31,090 bases of DNA from Haplomitrium mnioides (lineage: Eukaryota > Marchantiophyta > Haplomitriopsida > Calobryales). The position numbers were made by a program, and so were the translations under genes. The notes below the pieces were generated by a model. The model had not been told where the DNA came from and did not search any database. It saw only the letters and a program-made list of their open reading frames with translations. Location: the NCBI GenBank assembly GCA_049999725.1, contig JBNGIS010036527.1, forward strand, positions 1 to 31,090, written 5' to 3'. Below, one piece after another: positions 20,395-31,090 of the stretch. Positions within the stretch are counted from its first letter, which is position 1. The number at the start of each line of letters is the position of its first letter.

Positions 20395-22210
20395 GGAGGA
20401 CTAATTGTGGTTGATGGGTGGATGGAAGGATCTCCAATAAAAGTTTTGGTGGATTTCGAAGCAAAAAAAAAATTATTTATCACGAGCAATAACACTAAAG
20501 TTGAAGTTACCCTTTGAGCAAGAAGAGTACGAGGTAGTTGAAATGGCAAATAAACAAAGTGAGCCAATTGGAAGATTGTCTCAAAGTATATCCTTACATA
20601 TAGGCAACTATCAAGAAGAGCTTGAATGGAAGATCACAACATTGGCAAGATATGATGCCATTCTAAGAATGAAGTGGTTGAGAAGACACAACCCGCAAGT
20701 GGATTGGCAAAAGAAGACACTCATAACACTTCAGTGGAAGATTTGGGGAGATCGAGTACGACCTCATTCAAGCCAACTACTTCTATATGTGATTGAAGAA
20801 AAGTCAATAAAAAAACAAGATGTGGTATTTTTTGGGACTCATACGTGAGGTTAAAAGTGATAAGGATAACTCCAAGCATAAAGTCCCACATGAACTTCCA
20901 GGGGTTTTGAAAGAACTTCATGATGTTTTTCCCAACAATAAACCTCCTATTTTGCTACTTAAGCAATCTATTGATCATAAGATTGAGGTTATTCCAAGAA
21001 GTACTCCACTGTGCAAGGCACCATATCGTTTGCCTCCTCACAAATTGGAAGAATACAAAACTCAAATCACTGAATTATTAGAGAAAGGATTTATTCAGCC
21101 AAACATCTCTCCTTATGGTGCACCAGTGTTATTCGTGAAAAAGAAAAGATAGGAGTATGAGGATGTGTATCGACTACCAAGCGCTCAACCAACAAATAGT
21201 GAAAAATAAATATCCATTACCAAGAATGGACAATTTATTTGATCAACTTCAAGGAGTAAACTACTTTACCAAGTTGGATTTGAAAAGTGAATACAACCAA
21301 ATCCGAATTGTAGAGGGTGACATGTAGAAAGCAACATTTCAAAGCCAATATGGGCATTTTGAATATCTGGTTATGCTATTTGGATTAACTAATGCTTCTG
21401 CAACCTTTATAGGTCTAATGAATGATATTTTTTGATATTTTCTAGATAAGTTTGTTATTGTTTTCTTGGATAACATTCTTATTTACACCAAAAATCTTCA
21501 TGAACATCAACAACACCTTCGTACGGTATTGAAGGTACTCTGGGACTACAAGCTGTATGTTAAGATGTCCAAATGTGAAATTGGCAAGAGAGAGGTTGGC
21601 TACTTGGGTCATTAGGTGAGTGCAACAGGAATTCAGATCATGGATATGAAAGTGGAGGCCATTCAAAAATGAGAGGCTCCTAGTGATCAAACACAACTGA
21701 GAGGATTTTTGGGGCTAACTAGGTTTTATCGTCAATTTGTGACAGGTTTTGCACAAATAGAAGAACCATTGACCAATTTGCTCTAGAAAAATCACACATG
21801 GGTTTGGAGAGCTGTAGAAGAATTGGTATTTCAAGCATTGAAGAAATCACTTCTTCATGCTTCTATTCTCAAATGGTATGACTCTAAACGACCAATAAAA
21901 CTTTTAGTTGATGTATGGAGAAAAGCTATAGGTAGGGGTTTTGCAACAAGAATAGGAGGATGGTTGGCATCCTATTGCTTTCTTCTCTAGAAAGTTAGGA
22001 GACAAGGAGTTTATTGTTGAGACTGATTATAAACCTCTACTCTATCTTGAAACGCAAAAAGAACTTTCCAAAAGGCACATTCGATTGGCGGAGTAGCAAC
22101 AATGCTTTCACATGAAGATGGTGTATGTGGAAGGAAAACGACATTTTGCAGATGCTTTGGCATGTATGCCTCAATTCAACATCTTGTCAGAAGTTGCAAT
22201 ACATCATACA
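20395..22210 (+). pseudogene. Gypsy protease, reverse transcriptase and RNase H (degenerate)
   Basis: Protease: KVLVDFEAKK at about 20440-20468 replaces the D-S/T-G active site, and the YDAILRMKWL block is at about 20650. Reverse transcriptase: PYRLPPHKLEEYK (about 21020), [44 protein letters not shown] and the catalytic FLDNILIY at about 21463 (second Asp changed to Asn). GFLGLTRFYRQFV marks the connection region. RNase H is short and broken (about 21890-22170), ending near HFADALACMPQ. Stops at about 21150, 21327, 21435, 21614, 21670 and 21784 and frameshifts rule out activity. Confidence 0.8.
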
Positions 22211-22229
22211 TGGTGGTAAAAAATGCTAG

Positions 22230-23657
22230 CTGCAGTCAAGGAAGATGAAGAGATAATTGGTGCACAACAAAAGAAATTGGTAAAAATGGTAAGAGGTTTT
22301 ATTCTCTTCCAAGAAAAGGTATAGGTCCATAATAATGTCATGTTTTGCTTTGAAGTTTTGTATGAAGCACATGATTTTGCTATTGGTAGACATGTTGGAA
22401 TCGAGAAGACATTAGACAATCTCCAACGTGTTTATTATTCGCCTAAGATACACCAAGATGTGGAGGCATATATTAGGAGTTGTTTGGCTTGTCAACAGAA
22501 CAAATCTACCAATCTTAAACATGGAGGCTTAGTACAACCACTTCCCATCCCCAATCGACGATGAGAATATGTGAGTATGGACATTGTGTGCGAGTTACCA
22601 CGTACTTCTATAGGTTATGACACTATTATTTTTTTTGTGAACAAACTCAGCAAAATGATCCATATTCATCCAACGACCAAGTTAGTGACAGGCCTTAAGT
22701 TAGCTCGTATTTATTTGGAAGCCGTGTACGCTCATCATGGTCTCTCTAAAGTAATTGTTTCTGATCCCGTGACTTAATTCACTAGCATGTTTTGGCGCAC
22801 AATATTTGGTCTATTAAAAACCAAATTAGCTATATCTATTGCCTACCACCTTGAATTTGATGGTCAAACTGCACGAGCCAATCATACAATTAAAGATATG
22901 TTGCAAGCATTTACCTTGGAAGAATAAGAGGAATGAGATTGGCTACTACCTCTTGTAGAGTTCTCTTAAAATAAATCTATCAAGTTCCACAAGAGCCACA
23001 TCTTTCTTTTTAATGTACGGTGAGCATTCAACCACAATCTCTAGTCTTCATTCAACATCACTATCCACCTCCAAGAGTCCAGCTGTTGATGACTTTCTTC
23101 ATCATCTACACTACAACATTCAACAAGCCAATGCAAACTTTAAAGTGGCTTGTAATCGACAAAAGCAATATGATGATGCTCATCATCAAGAGGTGACTTT
23201 TGTTGTAGGTGACCAAGTCTAGCTATCCACTTCCAATCTTTCTTTGCTTCATTCTTGTAAGCTTAGTGCTCTCTTTATTGGCCTTTTTTCTATCTCTGCT
23301 TGTATTGGAGAAGTGGTCTATCAGTTGGCTTTACATTCTCACATGAAGATTCATCTAGTCTTTCATGTCTCTTTATTGTGGGCTTTTATTCCTTGTTCTT
23401 CTTCTTTTTTGAGTCACCAAGAACCCTCTCCACTGCCTGAACTTGTTGATGGTCATGAAGAGTTTGAGGTTGAACAACTCTTGAAGAAACATACACGGTG
23501 CCGTGGTCGTTGTAAGATTGTGGATTATTTGGTTCTTTGGAAAGGCTACCCTCTTCATGAAGCTACTTGGGAGCCATTGGAGAATTTGGCTAACGCATCC
23601 GCGTTTGTTCACTCTTTTGAAACCTCTCTTACTTGCAACGAGGATGTTGCCTCTTAA
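22230..23657 (+). pseudogene. Gypsy integrase with C-terminal chromodomain (degenerate)
   Basis: The HHCC zinc finger is preserved as H..GRHVG..SCLACQQ (about 22370-22496). The core has SMDIVCELP and VSDPVT blocks with the first two acidic residues; downstream text is frameshifted and the last part of the core is hard to trace. The C-terminal segment 23464-23600 is a chromodomain: FEVEQLLKKHTRCRGR, then YLVLWKGYPLHEATWEPLENL, with the aromatic and WxPxxNL features of the family, ending at TAA 23655-23657. A chromodomain after integrase identifies a chromovirus, a lineage whose chromodomain is thought to direct insertion to marked chromatin. Confidence 0.82.
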
Positions 23658-23670
23658 AAAAGTGGAGGAT
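23655..23670 (+). promoter_or_regulatory. Polypurine tract of the chromovirus
   Basis: A purine-rich run AAAAAAGTGGAGGA directly precedes the TG of the LTR, the expected primer site for plus-strand DNA synthesis in LTR elements. It overlaps the integrase stop codon. Confidence 0.75.
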
Positions 23671-24242
23671 TGTAACGATCACTAATTTAAGTAAGCAACA
23701 ACTTAAAAAAGAAGTATGATATAGAGTCAACTATGTCTAGAAAGCTATTACTAAGCTAGAGTATCAAAAAACGAGTGCTATTATAGAGAAAGTGCCACGT
23801 AGCAAGAGGAGAGAAAGTCGACGAATTAAAGTGAAAGAGAAAGTCTAGAAAGACTACTTTAGAAGAGGATAAGAACACATGGCAAGCAGAGAATTAAAGC
23901 AAATAGAAGGTTCTAAGATAAGAACGCGTGGCAGAAGAAGAACTAAAGAGAAATGGAAGGTTCTAAAGATAAGAACACATGGCTGTAGGAGAATAAAACT
24001 GAAGAGTGGTTCAATCAATGAGAGAAGAAAAAGGGTGGTCCAATTAGAAGAGGATAGAAAAGGAACCAATGGGGTTTCACCATCTACGTAAGCAAAGTGT
24101 TTTTCACTTAGTATATAAAGAAAGGAGAGTGCCTTGTTGGGCATATCTTACCTTGTGGGTTTTTGAAGTTCTTTATACACTACTTTTGTATGTGTTGTGT
24201 TTGTGCTAATTTTTATGTGTGATGTATATGTGTAGTGTTACA
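23671..24242 (+). repeat. 3' LTR of the chromovirus (572 bp)
   Basis: It begins TGTAAC and ends GTTACA, perfect 6-bp terminal inverted repeats with TG..CA ends. A TATA box, TATATAAA, lies at 24112-24119. Upstream are about 50-bp imperfect direct repeats, each starting TAAGAAC(A/G)C(A/G)TGGC, at 23870, 23919 and 23970. These may be enhancer-like. The right edge is fixed by resumption of copy C. Confidence 0.85.
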
Positions 24243-25495
24243 TTTCACCATTATCGCCAAAACTTTATGTCTCTCAAGTTTACGAGACATTTCTTCAATT
24301 GAAAGCTCTCTAGCTTCCATCCGTTTAAAAATTGAAATTTTTTATTTCGTCAAGAAGAACTTGAAAAGGCCTCCATAGTGTCCACTTCATGTCTTTTCCA
24401 TTCTAAGAGATCTTTTGGTCTTTGGCTTGTGGGCTTCCACTTGATTCTTTTCCCACATTGTAAAAATGCTCTGTTGTAACTCTTAGAGCTCTCCTTTTTG
24501 AAACGTCAACTAGAACCAATTGTCTTGAGAAGTCACAATCCTCTCAAGAGTTGACTTTGGCTTGATCTCCAAAGTCTCTAGCACAAGTTCTCTTTTCAAT
24601 TTCTATGATAACACCATCTCACTTCCCATGTAATGTTGATGTCAATACTCCACCTTCTGAATTGAAGTCAATTCTAACATGCAACATTGGTTGTAATTGT
24701 CATCGGTTGCAAAGATTTGGGCTTCTATTGGTGTTAGCCCACATAGATGTAGCAACTACAGAGCAAAAACATAAGATTTTTGCTCCATATTTTGTAATTA
24801 AAGCTGCTTTGCGGAAGCGATATGATTGCCTCATGCAATCTTGTAGCAATACTTGTTAGTGTTCATGATGTAGAACTCTGACTTATCCTTCAACTTGCAC
24901 TTTGAGTCTACAACCACAATAAAAAAAAGAATGCGCATACTTGTTGGTGAGCATTCTCTGTATTAGAAGCTCAACAAAATCTTCATTCAACCCACTAATC
25001 TCAAATGACCCTCAATTATCCATTCCACATTTCGGAAGGTTCAAATTCTCTAGCCAAATAGTGATGGTTTCCTCTCGGATTTTGCATCACTGGATTGTAG
25101 ACTCCTTTATTTTGTTTTTATACTCTTTAGACATTATCTGAGGATCAACTTGGTCCTTTTCTTGAAAAGTCCGGAGCCTCTTGTGCTTTATCTTTTTGCT
25201 CTTGATGTTGGATCCTGGACCGGCTCCGGCTCGACTTCCTCTTCTAAGCTACTAGGAGCGGAAGATGAGAGGACCGTCGAAGAAGAGCTGGTTGGAGATT
25301 GAGACGAGACATGCTCATCATCAAAAAGCGGTGGAGGTACAAGCTTCTTCTTTGGTAAGGTCTGCTTCTTCTTTTTCAAAGCCTTGGTTGGCTCCACCTC
25401 CTTTCTTTTCTTGGCAACTGAAGGTCCACTTGTTGTTGTTGCTGTCATTGTCGTCGTGTTTTGTGAGAGCACAGTTGTTGATAGAAGGTCAAAAA
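24243..25495 (-). pseudogene. ParB-methyltransferase copy C, exon 2 (NLS-like segment and ParB-like domain)
   Basis: The first part is open and well kept: VAKKRKEVEPTKALKKKKQ and PKKK, a bipartite NLS-like cluster, then a Ser-rich and Glu/Pro linker (25472-25190). The ParB-like domain follows in broken frames: GLNEDFVELL-QRMLTNKYAHSFF, a GNH box with a TGA replacing the second Gly, and LTPIEAQIFATDDN (about 24720). The TGA after KVEY at about 24640 matches the TGA of copy A. KLKRELVLETLEIK and MEARELSIEEMSR follow, up to MVK at the LTR border. Two conserved halves and many stops mark it as a relic. Confidence 0.7.
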
Positions 25496-25850
25496 CAACT
25501 TGAATGAGTTTTTTTCAGCATGGTGGAGTAAGAAAGAAATGGTAATGTTTCAAGTTTTTGTATAATAATTGTAAAAGCTTAAGGATAAGAGGAAATTTTG
25601 GATATAGTTGGCCAAGGAAAGAAGGCCTGAGTTATGAGGAAGTTGATTTCTTTCAAAGAGAAGAATCTTTTTATTTTTATTTTTTGATAAAACTAATCTA
25701 TGTGTTGAGTACCAGCCAACCCCTAGCTACTCCTATATCTAGAGTGACCTCTATCTAGAGTGTTGTTGGACAGCTTACCCAGGAGCCAGTTGAATTGTAT
25801 TGAAGGACAATTGCCTATGCCCTAAACTAGGTCTATCTAGGGGCAGAAAG

Positions 25851-26016
25851 GAGGAGGGTGTTGAATCATTATATAGTACTCCTATATTATGTGAGAAGAC
25901 TTATGGGATATTAGGAGGTATTTGCAAAGGTAGGAGGAGGGTGTTGAATCATTATATAGTACTCCTATATTATGTGAGAAGACTTATGGGATATTAGGAG
26001 GTATTTGCAAAGGTGA
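25851..26016. repeat. Perfect 83-bp tandem duplication
   Basis: Two adjacent copies, 25851-25933 and 25934-26016, are identical apart from the last two bases. The identity indicates a recent event or, alternatively, an assembly artefact. Confidence 0.9.
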
Positions 26017-26022
26017 CCTATT

Positions 26023-26126
26023 ATGAAGCATTTGTGTGGAGAGTACCGTTTGTTCGGATCAAGGTTGATAATTCATGAAGCATTTGTGTAGAGAGTACCG
26101 GTTGTTCGGATCAAGGTTGATAATTC
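26023..26126. repeat. 52-bp tandem duplication
   Basis: Two adjacent copies begin ATGAAGCATTTGTGT at 26023 and 26075 and differ at two positions. They follow the 83-bp duplication by only a few bases. Confidence 0.9.
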
Positions 26127-27777
26127 TCGTTGAGGAAGATTTGCAAAGTGCTATGCTTTACAGATTCAAAGAAATCATAGTATTTTACCATGGATCAAGG
26201 AATAGGCCAAACAGGAAAAGCGGATAAGGAAATATGTGAAGGATCAAGCGAAGGATTTATTGTCAAAGAAAAGAAGCCCAGCGAAGGCTCTGCATCAATG
26301 CCCTACTAAAGAATTGGCCAGAAGAGGAAATCAAGCTTTAACAAAGATCTCTCTGGATATTCTCTATGAGAAATCGATTGTTGAAGAATTGCTATCAAAG
26401 ATCCCTGCGAATTAATCTGTAGTAAAGAAGCGACCCTGCAAGAGGAAGCCCTGTGCTGAATCGAAGGAAGTGAAGACTTAGCCCAGCGCCGACCGATTGG
26501 AGGATTTTGTAGTGAAGAATGGTACTGTGTCAATAAGTCCAATGATGAAGAGATCCTGCTGCGCTAAAGAAAAATGTGGAGAAAAGCTCCTGCGAACAAA
26601 CGATTTGATGTGAAGAACGAGAAGCTCTGCAAATGAATTGATGTGAAGTGTTTGGAAAAGAGAGCCTTGTGACGAATGATGTGTTGAAGGAAGGCCTGCG
26701 ACGATCAGGATGATGCAATGAAAGCCTATGTGCGAGAGCCCGATGCAAAATTATGTGAGCAGAGAGGAAATCAAATGTGAAGGAAATTGATTACCAGCGG
26801 TTGCCTGACTACTACATGACCTGTTTGAAAACGAAGGAGGAAGGATTGATTTTCAAAAGGGCTATAAGAAGTTCCTATAAAGAACTATTTTGGGGAGTTA
26901 ATTTCGAAAGAGCCCATGTATTGCTCTTATATCGAGTGATTGGAGGAGTTAGTATGAATAATTGATCTGCAACAAAGATCGGCTGCGAAGCATTTGAGAC
27001 GAAGAATCAGTGTTGTGGATGTAAGTAGATGCTATGAGCATGGATAATTGATTTGCAACAAATGTGATAAATCTCTCTAATGTGAAAGAAGGTCTTGGCG
27101 ATGAAGGTAAGCTACGAGAACATCCCTGGAAGAATCAACTTGCAAACAATCAACTTGTGGCAAAACTGTTATCTGCGATGAAGGTGTGCAAGGCCAGCTG
27201 GGGCGAATTAACTTGTGAGGAAAGAAGAGATCCCTGTGATGGCGGAATTGGTTGTAGGCAGCAATGCGAAACATGAATGAAAAGAAGAGAGCCTTGCAAA
27301 ATCAGAATCGACGAAGTCTATTGCAAAGGAATCGCCTTATGATGAAGATACCTGGTGAATTGACCTGTGGAGAATTGAAGAGGTGCTGCGAATCAATCCT
27401 TGTGGAAAGAGAAGACCTATGCGTGAGGCTCCAGCGCAAAAATTCTATGAGCAGAAAGTAAATTGGGCAAAAATGAAATCAATCAGTCCAGAGAGGGAAG
27501 CGATCAGCGATGAAACTCTGCTATGCGGAGTTGTTTGAATCAAGAGGAATTAATTTTCAAAGGAACATGACCGGTTTGGAAATGACGGAAGAAAGGTCCG
27601 ATAAGTCCAAAAAGCGGATCGGAAGTGAATCTTCCAATGTGGGGTGCTCCAGTTATGAAGCATCCGAAGTGGGGAGCCGTGCGATCTGAGAAGCATTCGA
27701 TGTGGAGTTCCGATATGAGACTTCCGGCTAAGTGGAGTCTAAGGAACAGATCGTAAGCAAGTTCTGATACTGTCTCT

Positions 27778-27877
27778 NNNNNNNNNNNNNNNNNNNNNNN
27801 NNNNNNNNNNNNNNNNNNNNNNNNNNNNNNNNNNNNNNNNNNNNNNNNNNNNNNNNNNNNNNNNNNNNNNNNNNNNN
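27778..27877. other. Assembly gap (100 N)
   Basis: A 100-N placeholder inside the unidentified segment that interrupts copy C. The true size is unknown, so the 3.8 kb length is a minimum estimate. Confidence 0.95.
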
Positions 27878-29280
27878 TGTTGCGGAAGAATAGGCACAAA
27901 GTGAAGTATGAAGTGCAAAGTGACAATTTATCGCAAATTCGGTGCTGTTTGGAGAAGTCGAATTGAAAGTTTGAAAAGTTGCAATGGACGATCGGTGGAA
28001 TTGGAAAAGTTCAAAAATTGAAAAGAAGGAAACGAAGAGTTAGTGAAAAGTTTGAAAATTAGTGTAAGAACATTTGTTAGTAATTATAGCTAATAGCAAG
28101 CTAAGTTAGTGAAAGCTAGCTAATTAGTTTAATAACGAGTTGAGAGTAGTGAGTTCTTATTGAAAGATTAGTGAGAAAAAGTTAGCTTAGAAGTGGAGTA
28201 AGTTAGTTTTTTTGTGAACTGTTATGAGAGCTACTTGTCAGTTGAGTAGGATATGGGGTACAAGCCCGATGGCGAGTTCCTGTTCTGTTGGTTATCTCAT
28301 TGTACATTTGGTGTTTCAAGAAGTAAAGTTCAAGATATTCTTGTCTGTGAGGTCCCATGCTCTTAGAAAATTGCAGATTTAGAAGGAGCAGCATGAGTAA
28401 AGAATAAAGAATTGAAGTCAGAGTTTGGTGGTAAATGTTCTGCAAGTCTTCAATTGAAGAAATCAAACAGATTGCATTAGAAAAGGGCATGTCAGGGGGT
28501 ATGTGAGTGTATTCTGCTAGTGAATCTGGGTTCTGAATTCCAAATTGTAATTTGTAGGAGATTTGGTGGCAATCCAGTCTGCTTGGGTTCTGTTCTATTC
28601 TATGGTTGTATACATGTGTTAGATTGTTAAATCCTTAAAGAGAGAACCTTCTGTGATTCTCCAATTAGTGGATGCTTGTTGGTGGATTGAAGTAGAGCAA
28701 GTATTGCTCAAAATTGTGTGTGCCTATAGAATAGGTGGGCATTTCCCAAGCAAACAGAGAAGTGGGTGGTTGGAGGAACAACAGTTGGATGTGAGATCAG
28801 GAGGATCGTTCCATAGTTGAGTTCTCAGCATCAAGCTCTAGGGTATATTGGGTTGGAGTGGCCTGAGAATCCAGTTTGAGGGAAGTGAAGTGTTGTAATG
28901 AAGGTAGGCACTGGAGTGTTGGTTTGAGAGTTTCAAGCAAGTTGAGGAACTGGTTGCTTAGGAACATTTATGATACAACTCAAGTTTAAAATCAGCTTGT
29001 ACATCAGTTTTCTTATCTTAGAAATGTCAATCATGCAATTTGTGTGATTCTTGGCTGTTGTTCTATTATGTTGAGCAGTTAGAAGTGCTTGTGTATGGTT
29101 TTGAGGAGAGAGGGTTGTCAGGCCTAGAGAAGGAGAGCGGTTCATCTCTGAACTGATAGAGTGCAATTTCAGAACTCTTTAAAAAAGTCAGTAACAACAA
29201 TTTAAGAGCAGATTTCTATATAGATCTTGCGTGGTTCGATCCCTGGTTGCACTTTTCGGGGCTTGAGTGCCCATTATTGT

Positions 29281-29435
29281 GCTACGACATGTTTGGATGC
29301 GGCACTAGTTGTTGCACATGATGGTCTTGCTTCACTTTCAAAAATTTTAAACTAATGGAAAATTTAATGAAGTCTCTTTCTACCTGCTTCGCATCCGGGT
29401 AAGCGTTGATGAAGTTTGACAAATATTGAGAATAT
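29281..29435 (-). pseudogene. ParB-methyltransferase copy C, start of exon 2
   Basis: The minus-strand text NFINAYPDAKQVERDFIKFSI..KFLKVKQDHHVQQLVPHP matches copy A from 1187 to about 1335 and is open until the break at about 29281. The position equivalent to the copy A acceptor (CAG) is CAA here, so the splice acceptor has been lost by a G-to-A change. Confidence 0.65.
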
Positions 29436-29529
29436 TGAAAACAAAAAACAAGAAATAGTCAATGACTTAAAATAAAAATTTGTCAAAAATACAATTAAGG
29501 AATCCGAGTGCTTCCACATGTAGTCTAGG

Positions 29530-29745
29530 CCCAAAGGGGCACATGACTCTTTGCTTGCATAGACTCGAGAGTCCAAGCACACAAGGACTCCTGAGTCTAT
29601 GCGTGCAATGAGTCCAAAGTCACTACACTAAGGGATAGAAAATCACTGCTTTCAGAGACTCTGGAGTCTGTACGTGACGTGACTCCTTGTCCCTATGCGC
29701 ATGGACTTCCAAGTCCATGCGCACAAGGACTTCACAGTCCAATGC
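29530..29745. repeat. Degenerate palindromic minisatellite in intron 1 of copy C
   Basis: Units such as GTCCAAGCACACAAGGAC (29572), GTCTATGCGTGCAATGAGTCC (29594), GTCCCTATGCGCATGGAC and GTCCATGCGCACAAGGAC (29714) lie between exon 1 (donor at 29809) and exon 2 (29435). It is the same family and the same intron as in copy A, but more decayed and less regular. Confidence 0.75.
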
Positions 29746-29809
29746 GTGTGGAAATGATGCTTTGCAACATAAAGTGTTAAACTACTGAAAAAAATCTTCT
29801 TAGTCTTAC

Positions 29810-30177
29810 CTTGTCGTCGTTGAAAGCCGTTTGGAGATCTTTGGTGAAGACATCTCTTTGCTTTATCTTGTTGAAGCATAGTCTCTTTGGCAATGCTTTG
29901 AGGAGCGTAGTTGATATCTCTGACTGCACAAGTACCCTAATGTGAGCTTTGTGCCCCTCTCGAATGATGGTAATTTGGACCAAAAGGCCCATGTTGAATT
30001 TTCACCTTTCTTGTGAAAAATGTAAAGGTGATGGTCGATGTTTTTTATGGTTCCACAACAAACTAGCCATTCGTAGGCTAGTTTTTGTGGCTTAAGAGAC
30101 TTCAAAACATCTGAATGTCGATAAGTCTTCGGTTGAGCGCATTTGGGAGCATTGGCATGTGATGTCATTTTCTCCAA
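29810..30177 (-). pseudogene. ParB-methyltransferase copy C, exon 1
   Basis: It starts with MEKMTSHANAPKC and continues with SDVLKSLKPQKLAYEWLVCC, KNIDHHLYIFHKKGEN, then, after a frameshift near 29990, MGLLVQITIIREGHKAHIRVLVQ and QRDVFTKDLQTAFNDDK. The donor AAG|GTAAGA is at 29810/29809. Apart from one frameshift this exon is the best preserved of the two known, and it gives the likely true start of the gene family. The product domain is unrecognised, with a possible BAH-like pattern as in copy A. Confidence 0.65.
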
Positions 30178-31090
30178 AGTGTAAAATGGTAAAAATCAGG
30201 GGAAAAAATTGTACGAAAAAAAGTTCACCAAGAATGAAAGGCATAAAATGGCCAAATCACAAGAAAATGCGAAAATTGCCACGACAAGAAAACAAAAACC
30301 AAAAAGTTAACTCACGATAATGGAAAGAGACCTTCTATTGTCAGTTATTTTATACTCAAATTTTTAAAAACATATTTTCCCTCCAAAAAATGAATTTCAA
30401 AGCTCTGGATACATATATTCCTTTAGTGTCAAAAACATGTAGTATATAAAACATTGCTCGTTTTCATCTTTGTGATTTTTTTTCATTTCCTTCACAAAAA
30501 TTTCACAATTTTGTCGTTTTGTGAAATTTTACTTTGTGCTTTTTGTCGAAGATGACACGTCGATGTAGATGCAATTCAATTGGCGATGTGTTGATCTAGA
30601 TCTAATTAACTTCCTTTCTTTGTCTTCTAGTTCTCTCCATTGTACATTTCTTCCCATCCTTCTGTCGCAACAGTATGGAGAGGGATTGAGGCCTCTGAAG
30701 GCTACTATGAAAAGAGTAGTATAAAAGGAGTAGTACTTCCTGTTATGAGACGGAGAGAATACTTCAAACCAAAGTAGCTATGATCTCACTTCTAGGATCA
30801 TGTCTAGTTTGGAACATTCAATCAAGGAAGGGCTGCTAGATCTAGTTTGGCTTAGAGTAGTGTTTTCAACACCAATTGGGACTTCAGTTATCTACAATGA
30901 GGAGCTCTAAGTCAGAGTTTTGAATCCAGATTATGCACAATGAATTGAAATAAAGTTGACGTAGTAGTAGAATAGCTATCCAATAAGAATGGTGAGGGAT
31001 GGAGAAAGAGATTGGGTGAGATGGTGTCTTTCCATCTAGTTTGTGCTTTAGAGATTGTGTGAGATCATGTTTTGCAATAAGAATGGTGAG
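30178..31090. other. 5' flank of copy C, no gene recognised
   Basis: The first 150 bp is pyrimidine-rich on the minus strand, like the 5' flank of copy A. A perfect 12-bp inverted repeat with a 10-nt loop (AAAATTTCACAA / TTGTGAAATTTT) lies at 30497-30530. The remainder has no convincing reading frame. CAATAAGAATGGTGAG occurs at 30981 and 31075. Confidence 0.5.

Larger units (their letters stand above)
19560..24242 (+). mobile_element. Degenerate Ty3/Gypsy chromovirus inserted in copy C, lacking its 5' LTR
   Basis: The order gag, protease, reverse transcriptase, RNase H, integrase, chromodomain, PPT, 3' LTR is complete on the plus strand and antiparallel to copy C. The right border is exact: the LTR ends TGTTACA at 24242 and copy C resumes with its MVK-coding text. 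The left side has lost the 5' LTR and primer-binding site, together with about 120 bp of the host exon and host intron 2. A deletion after insertion explains this. Every open reading frame carries several stops. Confidence 0.85.
25500..29280. other. Unidentified 3.8 kb segment interrupting copy C
   Basis: Copy C text stops after QQLVPHPNM (29281) and resumes near 25495, whereas in copy A these parts are continuous. No long reading frame resembling a known protein is present on either strand. Part of it (26130-27770) is purine-rich with repeated GAAG/CCTGCGA-like words, and 27610-27740 has four degenerate units of about 32 bp (ATGTGGGGTGCTCC..GAAGCATCCG). The rest (27878-29280) shows nothing assignable. 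It could be a non-autonomous LTR element or part of one; LTRs and target duplications were not found by eye. Confidence 0.45.

Noticed and set aside
20009-20464. A 151-codon minus-strand reading frame.
   Set aside because: It is the complement of the Gypsy gag zinc knuckle and protease region.
29225-29260. tRNA or SINE promoter: GGTTCGATCC at about 29233 resembles a B box.
   Set aside because: No A box at a suitable distance, no cloverleaf and no poly(A) tail could be found.
30981-31090. CAATAAGAATGGTGAG repeated 94 bp apart, resembling part of the 33-bp satellite unit.
   Set aside because: Only about ten bases match the satellite and the flanks do not; more likely a small local duplication or chance.

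Overview
The window looks like repeat-rich nuclear DNA of a land plant. It holds a decayed Ty3/Gypsy chromovirus with a chromodomain, a decayed Ty1/Copia element, intron-containing genes with GT..AG borders, AT-rich non-coding DNA, long tandem repeats and four 100-N assembly gaps. No bacterial operon, rRNA gene or convincing tRNA gene is visible. The species cannot be read from the sequence; a non-flowering plant is only a guess.

The most interesting content is one gene family seen three times, always decayed. It encodes a bacterial/phage-style fusion of a ParB-like N-terminal domain and a beta-class (motif order IV..X..I) amino-DNA methyltransferase. To this are added a eukaryote-like N-terminal domain (possibly BAH-like), a lysine-rich NLS-like segment and introns. 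Copy A (+, about 481-4295) is the most complete. Copy B (+, 12394-about 13293) keeps only the methyltransferase half. Copy C (-, 30177-18246) is nearly full length but is split by a chromovirus (about 19560-24242) and by an unidentified 3.8 kb segment (about 25500-29280). A 24-bp palindromic minisatellite sits inside two different introns of the family, and degenerate forms lie in the 3' flanks.

Layout. 1-270: palindromic repeats and a minus-strand exon-like fragment. 481-4295: copy A. 4296-5187: its 3' flank, ending in a module shared with copy C. 5188-12393: a 33-bp satellite of about 215 units. 12394-13293: copy B. About 13297-16563: Copia element with LTR, tRNA-primer site, leader, gag and partial integrase, cut off abruptly. 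16564-18245: 3' flank of copy C, duplicated in tandem with a 760-bp period. 18246-19435: methyltransferase half of C. About 19560-24242: chromovirus with a 3' LTR only. 24243-25495: ParB half of C. About 25500-29280: unidentified segment with recent tandem duplications. 29281-30177: first exons of C. 30178-31090: flank without a recognised gene.

The order of events can be read from the breaks. Copy B was interrupted by Copia. Copia was then cut by the end of copy C's unit. Copy C later received the chromovirus. The shared 3' end module and the multiple decayed copies suggest that the ParB-methyltransferase gene travels, or once travelled, as part of a repeated or mobile unit.
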